From the NCBI GenBank assembly GCA_014904845.1, contig MU119525.1, positions 1 to 55,996 of the forward strand: 55,996 nt of DNA, written 5' to 3'. The notes beneath the pieces were generated by a model. The model saw only the letters and a list, made by a program, of their open reading frames with translations. It was not told where the DNA came from and did no database searches. Source of the DNA: Acephala macrosclerotiorum (taxonomy: Eukaryota; Ascomycota; Leotiomycetes; Helotiales; Mollisiaceae). The position numbers and the translations under genes were made by a program. This document shows positions 48,090-55,996 of the stretch, piece after piece; positions within the stretch are counted from its first letter, which is position 1; the number at the start of each line of letters is the position of its first letter.

Positions 48090-49932
48090 GGTGACAGGTG
48101 GACAGGTGGTATCTTAGGGGTAGCTTCGTTGATTTGCGATCGCGATTTGTGGTGTGAACGTTGTTTGTTGGGTGCGAGAGATTGTGTCAATGACCCTCCG
48201 CTGCTCTCTTCAGCTTTGGGGAAATTGAATGGCGTGGACGCGCGGTGTTGTTGTTCTTTGTTCACGGTACGCGGGGATATGCTCGTTCTCCGAGGTCGCC
48301 CTTTCGTAGATTGCTTTGTCTTCGATGTGTATCTCGAGAGGACAGCCTTATTGTCGTCGGATATCTCGCAGATTTCGCAGTTGAATCTTGCGATCGGGAT
48401 GGGAGGGGGCTTGTGTTTTGAAGGATGGGAGGAATGGGAGTGGTGTGCGGGAGGGTGTGGGCAATGAATATGTAGAAATAGAGGGGAGGGAAGAAGGACG
48501 AGGAGTGAACCACTTATTAGCCTTCCCCTAGTGACGCAGGTTCGCTTGGCTACCAATGAGCGTACTTCCTGTGCACGACCCCTTGTCGCTTTCATGACTT
48601 CAGTCGTGTCTCTCTTTCAGGTCAATTTGTGGGGTAATCACACCAAACCCAGAGGGGATCTGCCCACACCCTCTTGTACAACGAACCACACTCCGAGTAT
48701 TGCATCGCGCATCTTGAAGAGCCACCGGCCTTGCTCGATACCAGAAACGCTGCAAGCCTCACCCGCTCGTCTAAACTCAACATCATGCCATTCAAAGAGA
48801 GAATGGGAGCAGGCGACGAGCTTCTTGTTTCTACAGTGGTCTCGCAACGTTGGGGCGTCTTACACGCTTACACGGCATCAAAAGCGAAGCAAATCCACGA
48901 GTGCCGCAACTGGATCGGAGGTAAAACATGATTGGGTGTTCGTACAGGAGCTACCATACATGTTTCTGCCACACTTGCAGCTTCTGACGAGCCGTGTCCA
49001 GGAATAGTTGGCTCTGGTATCCGCTCATGTTGTAGAGATAATGTTGCATATTTTGAGTTTGACTTGTGTGGCTTCCGTCTGATACTTCAGCCAAGTCTTT
49101 GTTGGCGTCCAATCGAGGTTTACTGGGTCTGAATGAAAGAAAGCGGTGACAGTTCCAAGCGCAAAAGCATATACGTCTGATCGGACGATTCATGCCATCG
49201 AGAAAGGTGATCGAAAAGGCCCTTGATCTTCGAGTGTATCGAGTAATGATAGTCTGTTTGAGACAACACGAACCCCTGAGCATGCTGAGAGCCGAGCGAG
49301 AGCAATCGTTTCTAGAAGAAGCAAGATGTCGTCGTCACGCAGAATGTGTGTGTTACTTGAGGGAGATTTGTTCGACAAAGAATGGCTAAAGCGGTCCCTT
49401 GGGCTTTTCGATGGGCTTCCCGATGTCTTGCGAGGTGACGACAAAGAATCCCGAAGGGATGCATATGATGCAGGTAACGTGATTTATATCACGTGCAAAG
49501 AATCATGTTTCACGTTCTCTTACTGTCGAGTAACTGGTCAGGAATACCTGACGAATCTTTGAAAGGCAGTTAACTGAAAGTTTCCGGTCTATTGAATCTT
49601 CAACGAGATGACTGTCCGCGCCACACTCTTTCAGCCTCATGTAGCATAGAAGGCCGTTATCCTTCCCCTCTCAATATTTCCTTCTATTCCCACTCCACAT
49701 TTCATCTCCAGACTCCCTATTTCGCCTTTCCCGCCAATAGTTGGCGAGAACATATACTCTCATGAACTGTTTCTCCTACCGCCATTGGCCTACCTTCTGA
49801 ATCCATGGACAGTCGAAACGTCCTCTAATTCTACCACTCAACTCTCAAGTTGCACGAGTCTCAGCCTCGCCGAATCATCACCTGCTCCTAAAACGATGTT
49901 CTCGACTATTCCAACACCCTGCTACATACAAG
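48090..49932. other. 1.8 kb without a gene I can name
   Basis: The first 500 bp are likely the promoter and 5' UTR of the 47,241 gene. At 48,530-49,560 several medium frames overlap on both strands, including a minus-strand piece near 49,130-49,200 reading SDVYAFALGTV. That faintly recalls a kinase DVYSFG segment, but no catalytic motifs surround it. I do not call a gene. The last 370 bp are the HET 2 promoter. Confidence 0.4.
49725..49746. promoter_or_regulatory. Inverted repeat with E2F-like/CCAAT-like content upstream of HET 2
   Basis: CGCCAA-TAG-TTGGCG (49,732-49,746) is a perfect inverted repeat with a 3 bp spacer, about 190 bp upstream of the HET 2 ATG. With the flanking bases it reads TTTCCCGCCAATAG, containing an E2F-type TTTCCCGC and a CCAAT box. 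Its regulatory role is inferred only from sequence and position. Confidence 0.3.
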
Positions 49933-52034
49933 ATGTCAAGTTTGTGCGAGGCCTGCGAAAAATTCTTCCAGCAATGGGGCAAGCTCCATCAGATTGGGTT
50001 CAAGGGAATTGTCAACTCCACACGTGATATGAGCGAGCTCATCCTCAAGGCAACAAAAGGATGCCAATTCTGTTTTACCTTACAAGCCTGTACCCCAGCC
50101 AAAGTCAAGAGCATCGTCAACGACAATCAAGGAATGAAACCCAGACTTTCCATCGATCTTAAAGGCAAGGAGATTAGAGGTATGATGTTGCACATCATCA
50201 AGCTTGAGCTTGGAGTGGCTACTGTGGAAATCTGTGCCATTCCAGTATCGGGTAAGTCTGTGTGATTACACTTCACCGAATTTTACCTTTGGGCTGATAA
50301 CCGACAGACCAACTGACGATCAGCAAGCGCAGCGAGATCTCCCTCCGCAATAACTCGGAGCACTCTTTGAAACTTGCCGCATCATGGCTTACAGGATGTA
50401 TCGACAACCACCAGTGCCAGTCGATGTCCGCGAAAGCTTTCCCAATACGTACTCTACCATCTCGACTTATTTGTGTACGGCAGCCAGATCGGCCATACCT
50501 CTGCTCGATGGCAAAGCTGCCCGCTAATAAACGATATACAACTCTCAGCCACTGCTGGGGCAGTATGGTGCAATTTACCCTGCTGACTACCAACATTGAA
50601 GCCTTACGAAACCACATACCCTTTGATCAATTATCGAAAACCTTTCAACACGCCTGCTTTCTGGTCAAAAGATTTGAATTTGACCACCTCTGGATCGACT
50701 CCCTTTGCATCATGCAGGACAACGCGGAAGACTGGCAGATAGAATCGTCTATGATGGCAAGCGTATACGGATGCTCCTCTCTCAACTTAGCAGCTTCTCA
50801 TGCTCGTGATGGCACTGTTGGCTGTTTTGTAGATCGGAAGCCAGAAGATGTTGTACCATGTCAAGTGGCCATCCCTCATCAAGACCACGAACAGCTCTTC
50901 GTATGTGTGCCAGCAGACTTTTATCGTCGAGAACTTCTCGGTACCTCATTGGGGCGACGCGCGTGGGCATTTCAAGAGCGTCTTCTAGCTCCTAGAACTC
51001 TCTACTTCAGCGAGTCGCAAATATTCTGGGGATGTCAGCAATTGGAAGCTTGCGAGAGCTTTCCGGATGGAATGCCTCCCGCTGTGTGCATGGACATAAA
51101 CTTTCACACACATGATGGAGGAATCGCTTCTAATCCTACAATGCACGGTCTTTTGAAGACTCGTCGAGGAATATGGTCTGATGCAGTTCTCGCTTACTCA
51201 ATCGGACTTTTAACTAAGCAGGAAGATAAGTTGGTGGCGATTTCTGGTGTCGCACGATTGATGCAGGAAGTCGAATTCGACATGTACCATGCAGGAGTCT
51301 GGAGGAAAAATATGGAATGGCAACTATTGTGGAGTGTCAATTCGGCGCCACAAGAAACAAACACTCCTGGAACAAGTACCAAGGCTCTGGCGTACCGAGC
51401 GCCGTCCTGGTCATGGGCTGCAGCAGAAGGAGTGATTCGACAGCTCTTCCCAGACCCTACTCCTAATGTTACGAAGGGATATCAACTTTGCATTGAGATC
51501 GTTGCTGCCATCACTATACCGTTAGACCCGGGTAATGAGTTCGGCAGCATAACCGATGGGTGGTTGCGGGTAGCCTCATGCGGCATCCTGCAAGTACAGC
51601 GCCTAGCTGATCATTCTCACAATAACACTATAATAATCGATTACAGGACACCAGAACGCCATTTCGCAGGTAAAGAAAGCAGCAAAGACAATAAAGAATG
51701 GCAAAGTTTGAAATTGCAAGTGATTTGGGACTGGCCATCGGAGATATACCATTACTATTCTCTTTTCTATCTCCCTGTCTGGGCAGACAGAGCCTCCTAC
51801 TTTGCTTACGGCAAACCTGCTCGTTTCGGTGGCTTGATCCTCATACCTTCTGAAATGAGATCAGATTCAGTAGGTGAGAATCTGGGACATATCTATAAGA
51901 GAGTCGGACGCGCTTCGTCGAAATATGAGGACGGGCTCGATGAGTATGGGCTCGAGGCTCAGCAACGCGATTTTGTGCGAATGCATCAACATGCTCCTGA
52001 TGCAAAGAAGCACGAGTCAATCTTCTTGGTCTAG
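49933..52034 (+). CDS. HET-domain protein 2, 2 exons
   Basis: Exons 49933-50251 and 50308-52034, with a 56 nt intron (GTAAGT..CGACAG), give 681 aa. The N-terminal Cys segment is LCEACEKFFQQW.., GCQFCFTL. HET blocks are RYTTLSHCWG (LSHCWG 186-191), HLWIDSLCIMQDN (about 234-246) and DWQIESSMMASVY. Downstream are GRRAWAFQERLLAPRTLYF, FWGCQQLEACESFPDGMPP, KLVAISGVARL and YRAPSWSWAAAEG. The order and spacing are the same as in HET 1 (662 aa), so they are paralogues or members of the same subfamily, but they are far from identical. Role as for HET 1. No disruption is seen. BTB gene G follows 370 bp downstream on the same strand. Confidence 0.93.
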
Positions 52035-52405
52035 CCGGAACACTTCCAGCGAGGAGCTCTCGCCGTGACCCTAGTCGAAAGTTCGTCCTTGCCGAACGGT
52101 CAAAGAGCCTCGACACTCGATTGGAATGTCGCGATTTCAGACAATACCTCCTGTTGAGAAGGTTTAAATTGAGCTTGGACCAACGCCTCAAACTACCTCT
52201 CATCCGACCCAAGCCAACTCGTTCACTTTTGCCCGGCAAGGACATTCAGAATTTCACTTTCATTGATTTATTCCGGAAGTAGTCCGATGATTTCGGACTT
52301 GGGGCGCTGGCGCGTTCAAAAGAAAACCACCTTCGCGTCGACCCAAAGATTTCCATCCACAATCAACACGCACCACCTCCAACACGCGCACCCTACGCAT
52401 CTGAG
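52035..52405. other. Intergenic, HET 2 to BTB G
   Basis: This 370 bp has no coding signal I can support. It would include the HET 2 terminator and the BTB G promoter. Confidence 0.5.
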
Positions 52406-53306
52406 ATGTCAGATCTCCCGGGATTCACTCGAGAATCTCTGCCGGTCTTCAGGAAAATGGTAGCAGAGTCCCCCATCTACCGCTCCTGCAACAGCAATTC
52501 TGCCGACTCCTGCTCCCGTCACCGATTCTATGACTGCTTCGACTTTGCCTTCCGATACCCCTGCTTTGGCTAGTCAACGACCAGCTGCGAATGTTGGTAC
52601 GAAGGAACTGGTACTCTGGTACGTCTCAGCCCTTGAAGTAGATTGGGACAATGAGGGTTGACCGTGCTTAATCAGGGACTCTCAAAAGCTCGTCAAGCTG
52701 TATGCAGGCACCAATCCAAACGCTCAACCCTTCGTCGTACACAAGGACTGGGCCTGTCACCACTCTTCTGTATCACATGCCGCCTTCAACAGCAGCTCTC
52801 TCGAAGGTCAAGCACAAGAATATCGCTTGGATGTTGAACGCATTGACGAAAATGTTGTACGCTTGTTGGTGCACTGGATGTACTCCCAAAAGGTGGACCT
52901 GCTTTAAGTTGAAGAAGATCAGGCGAGGACAAAACCCAAAGACCGAGTGTACACCGGAGCCCTGATCAAGCTTTGGGTCTTAGCAGGTAAGTTGATGATG
53001 AAGCCTTTGCAGAATCAGATCATTCTCAAGATCGACGAGGTTCGTCTTACTGAGAAAAAGCTCCCGTTCCACTACAATCGCTATGTCTGCAACAACACAA
53101 CGAAAGACAGCCCTCTTCGACGCTACTTCGTTGACCTCTGCATAACTCATGTACCGAAGGAAACGTTTGTTGGCAAGAACGAATCGTTTTCACATGAGAT
53201 GCTCGCTGAGGTTATCTTCGCTCTCAAGGGTGAAATGTCATGGATGGTTATTGCATCCTTTGATCCAGCAGAAGATTTGAGCGCATACAAAGTCCCCGAG
53301 GACTAA
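52406..53306 (+). pseudogene. BTB/POZ gene G, one in-frame stop
   Basis: A Pro/Ala/Thr-rich first exon (..APVTDSMTASTLPSDTPA, ..TKELVLW) ends at 52,618 and splices (GTACGT..AATCAG) to 52,676. Exon 2 reads DSQKLVKLYAGTNPNAQPFV, HKDWACHHSSVSHAAF, EGQAQEYRLD, HWMYSQKVDLL-stop-VEEDQ, LIKLWVLAGKLMMKPLQNQI, YVCNNTTKDSPLRRYFVDLC, FSHEMLAEVI, YKVPED. The only defect in exon 2 is TAA at 52,905-52,907, one C-to-T change from CAA (Gln). In exon 1 the ATG at 52,406 is in a different frame from the Pro-rich part, so an extra intron or a frameshift lies near 52,460. It could also be a truncated expressed protein. I treat it as a recent pseudogene. Confidence 0.8.
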
Positions 53307-53558
53307 AGACTTCCGCATTCAACAAACGAGTTGCCCTCATTCCAGAACATAAGTGGACTTTGATCCTGGAGCATGGCGTGCGATGCTTTGGGAATGGATT
53401 GGGGGAGTGGTTTGCTCTGCTAGCGTGGTGTTATGGCAGTGAGGCGGGATACATGCTGTTGCTACTCGGCATCATACCCGTACATGACTTTAGAAGCGCA
53501 TTATATTGCACAATCTTGCGCAAGTGAAATCGCTGCTCAACAACCTACTATAAATCGT

Positions 53559-54708
53559 TCATACTCCATCTATCCTCCTCCGCAAATTCCCGATCTCCTC
53601 AGGCCCCGTCCTACAGCACCCTCCAACATAAATACTCTTCCATACACCACTCTCCCTCGCTCTCATCACAATCTCAAACACCTCCTCATCCCACAGTTTC
53701 TATCCTCGAGTTAGCTATGCCCTTCACTCCAAATTTCTCTTCAGTATCACATACCTGGCTCCCCCCTTCGTTTCCCTCACCATTAATCACCCACTCCTTC
53801 GTCACCGTATCATACACCTCCCCCCTCATCGTCCCGTCCGGATAAATCACCAAACTCACCCCCTCTCCATCCCCATCCTCTCCCAGCTCCCTAACAGCAT
53901 CCTCAAACTCCCTAACCAACCCCTCTACCTTGTTGACTTTCGTGCAATTAATCCCAATTCCCATCGGTCTCATAGACGTCTCTCTCTTGCCCAGCATTGC
54001 TTTTACTATCTCTGGGATGGAGGAGCCGTCTGGGAGAAGGTTGGATTCGCCTGGGAAGACGCATGATATCCAGAACGGTTTTTGGAGGGAAGGTGGAAGG
54101 TGTTGATACGCGAGAAACACGACCTCTCTAGCAGCGAGAATCTCGTCAAGACGAGGCAATGTCTCGAAGGCGACAAGATCGACGTGATCCCAGCACTCTT
54201 TCTTCTCGTCCCTCTCAGAAGACGGAAGGAAGACGGATAGGCGGTTGAGATGCCACTCCCTCAACTGAGCGATGGATGAGTGCGCCTCATCGTAATTGCC
54301 AGAGTACTCCTGAGATGGAATCATAACCGCCCCATAAGCGCCCAAACTCAACGCCACTTTCCCCCTCTTTCCCCCAATCTCATCTTTACCAAAACTCTCC
54401 CTCCCCACCCTCACTGCGTCCCTCATCAATCTCTCAGTTTCTTTCTCATCCTTAACTCCAGTGGCCTTGAACCCTTCAAAAGAGGCTTGGTAAGTGGCGG
54501 TGATGGTGACTTCTGCACCTGCGTCGGCGAATGATTTTTGGGTAGCGAGGAGAGTTTCTGGGGAAGTTATTAAGAGATGAGAAGACCAGAGGGGTGTTGA
54601 ATCGTCGAAGGCGATAGAGTGAGGTGGGGAGGTGAGTGTTGTGCCCAAGCCGCCGTCTAGGAGTATTATCTCGCATGGCTGTGGTGGTTTGGGTTTGGTG
54701 GAGGTCAT
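53559..54708 (-). CDS. Homocysteine S-methyltransferase, 2 exons
   Basis: Exons 54708-53755 and 53699-53559, with a 55 nt intron (GTATGT..GATAG), give 364 aa. It transfers a methyl group to homocysteine, giving methionine (in this family usually from S-methylmethionine or S-adenosylmethionine). The family start motif LLDGGLGTTL is at residues 17-26. The Zn-binding Cys residues are Cys255 in GIGINCTKV and Cys346-Cys347 in YVGGCCRTGPEEI, the latter supplied only by exon 2. Without splicing the protein would end ..ANSRIETVG and lack GGCC, so the two-exon model is strongly preferred. FETLPRLDE and SCVFPGES are also typical. It lies tail to tail with BTB G. It appears intact and housekeeping in nature. 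Confidence 0.93.
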
Positions 54709-55238
54709 GGTGGGTATTTTGAAGAAGCGTCACTTGGGGATGAGATGACGTGCGATGCTGAAACTGAAGCTTGAATCGAACCGAGGGAAGCCTGAGAGTG
54801 AGACGGAAAGTGAAAACTTGCAGAGGAGCAGAGGTAGCCGAAAGAAATGTATGTGATCTTGACCTGAAGGCTGGGCTTTGAAAGAGATAGATGAGAAGTC
54901 AGGTGGGGCAAGTCTGAGAATTTGAGATTTCTAGCGCGCGTCGTTCGCTAAATTGGAAGTGGGGTTGCAAAGACAGGGGTATTCAGGGGCAGTCAGGGGC
55001 TCGGTAAACCTTGGGACATTCAGATTCGTGCAATGTCCAGCAGAGTGTTGTGATTTGATGCACAGCTTCCATTCAACTAAACAATACTGAAACGCGGCAG
55101 GTAATTATACCCTCGCTAATCATTTTAGCTGTTTACGAATCCACGGGGTTTAATACCCTAAGCAGTTCTGCTGATCAAAGGCAACGAGATAAAGATCGCA
55201 TGAGAGCATCGGTGGCTTCCGGAGATTGCAGCTTGACA
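54709..55238. other. Intergenic, no recognisable gene
   Basis: This 530 bp lies between the start of the methyltransferase and the stop of the next minus-strand gene. No coding signal is supported. It presumably contains the methyltransferase promoter. Confidence 0.5.
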
Positions 55239-55905
55239 TTATACCCATGATAGAAAATTTGGGCCCTTCTTCTTTTCTGCTGACGCTGAAGACATTAAGC
55301 TCGCCGATTTTGAGATCGAGAGTTTTGCGGCTTCCAACCTCTTTGCCCTCCTCTCGACCCATCTCTCGGCAGCTTGTTTCAAGTTGTTAGCAGCAAGCTC
55401 CTCGGCCTTCCCAGCTGCCGCTTTGGCCTCTGCACGCTTCTTCGCATCTTCTGCGGTCATCTCATCATCAATAACCTTCTTTGCGGTTTTAGCAATACTA
55501 ATGAGTGTCGCTTTCTCCGTGACAGATCTCGCAGCCCATGCTGTATTCAAGTTTTCTTCTGTCAGGTAGACGGGGCGTAAGTTGATGACAGATAGCCAAT
55601 GTTCACGTACCCTACGGTACCCGACTATCTCGCCAGCGAAGTCTCGATCGAGCGAAAACCCGATAAGTGGTTCAATCTCAGTCCAAGTCATCCTTTTTAG
55701 AACAAGTTCATTGTTCGTACGAGCGTTTTGCTCACATTTTTCTCGTGTAGTAGGACCAAGATCATTCCAGGAGGCCTCCACCTTCTCTTTCATAGTCGTT
55801 CCAAAGTCCGTGTCGCTCAGAATAAAATAGAAAGGCTCGAAGTCCAGGCCAAGAGAGTTAAGCCAGCCTCTCCGCCTGATCTCGAAATCTTTCGTCTTCC
55901 CATAC
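55239..55905 (-). CDS. 3' part of a charged Ala/Lys/Glu-rich protein, possibly HMG-box-like
   Basis: The minus-strand frame is open from the window side down to TGA at 55,239. An exon probably starts near 55,905, after the pyrimidine-rich CTTTTTGTTCTCCAAG acceptor-like sequence, so the first exons lie beyond the window or were lost to the adjacent element. FYFILSDTDFG..VEASWNDLGPTTREKCEQNA has the spacing of an HMG box (aromatics, then W..L....K......A), but it is weak. The C-terminal half is a coiled-coil-like Ala/Lys/Glu stretch (AKKRAEAKAAAGKAEELAAN). An in-frame 57 nt segment with GTAGGG..GACAG ends around 55,565-55,622 could be an intron. No confident function. Confidence 0.5.
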
Positions 55906-55924
55906 TTGATCTTGGAGAACAAAA

Positions 55925-55996
55925 AGTAAGAGCAGGGGCCACCAAACACGGCCCACCCCCCCATTTTACACCAAAAGTTACACTTTTTATAACTTA
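55925..55996. mobile_element. Partial inverted-repeat end related to the element at 23,901
   Basis: The last 70 bp read GGGGCCACC..GGCCCACCCCCC and then TTTTACACCAAAA, in the same order as the terminal repeat of the 754 bp element (GGGCCAC..AGCCAC..TTTTTACACCAAAA). It is probably the outer end of a second, diverged copy running off the window. Confidence 0.4.

Noticed and set aside
47757..48467. Plus-strand 236-codon open frame
   Set aside because: Antisense shadow of the same low-complexity gene. No family features.
47708..48595. Minus-strand 295-codon open frame
   Set aside because: It overlaps the conserved protein at 47,241-48,089 in another frame. The low-complexity GC-rich DNA keeps several frames open, and only the other frame shows conserved patches and a sensible start.
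49130..49200. Possible protein kinase fragment (SDVYAFALGTV, minus strand)
   Set aside because: Only one weak motif; no HRD, DFG or glycine loop is visible nearby in any frame.

Overview
The window is nuclear DNA of a filamentous ascomycete (Pezizomycotina). A leotiomycete is likely, given the families present: HET proteins, a BTB/POZ family expansion, spherulin-4, fungal sesquiterpene synthase and rhodopsin-like membrane proteins, with short 45-100 nt introns. It alternates between extremely AT-rich, transposon-derived blocks and gene-bearing DNA of normal composition, as in genomes shaped by repeat-induced point mutation (RIP).

Bases 1-21,560 are a wrecked transposon block. Almost every surviving C sits in CpG, so CpA has been depleted, which is the RIP pattern. 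Structure can still be read: an unclassified element in three copies (one inverted), a Ty1/copia-like retrotransposon whose integrase core is still legible, and three copies of a ~210-235 bp LTR-like repeat with an unusually well preserved GC-rich hairpin core.

Bases 21,560-28,200 are a gene graveyard: a metalloprotease pseudogene (HELFH zinc motif), a Cys-containing secreted-type fragment, a GC-rich spherulin-4 fragment, and three dead BTB genes. One BTB gene was split by a 754 bp inverted-repeat element inserted exactly at a TA dinucleotide.

Bases 28,226-34,592 hold three apparently intact genes that could form a small terpenoid cluster: a five-exon sesquiterpene synthase with all metal-binding motifs, a seven-helix rhodopsin-like membrane protein, and an HxxxD acyltransferase divergently transcribed from it.

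Bases 36,343-39,766 are a complete but RIP-mutated hAT transposon. It has a perfect 8-bp target duplication, terminal inverted repeats and three recognisable transposase segments, and it ends 144 bp upstream of an intact HET gene.

Bases 39,911-53,306 hold two intact two-exon HET genes (662 and 681 aa), two intact BTB genes, two further BTB pseudogenes and one conserved low-complexity protein. Seven BTB loci lie within 30 kb and five are dead. Several of the inactivating stops are single C-to-T changes of CAA, CAG or CGA.

Bases 53,559-55,996 hold a housekeeping-type homocysteine S-methyltransferase (two exons, GGCC motif in exon 2) and the 3' part of a charged, alanine-rich protein cut by the window edge, next to a second inverted-repeat end.
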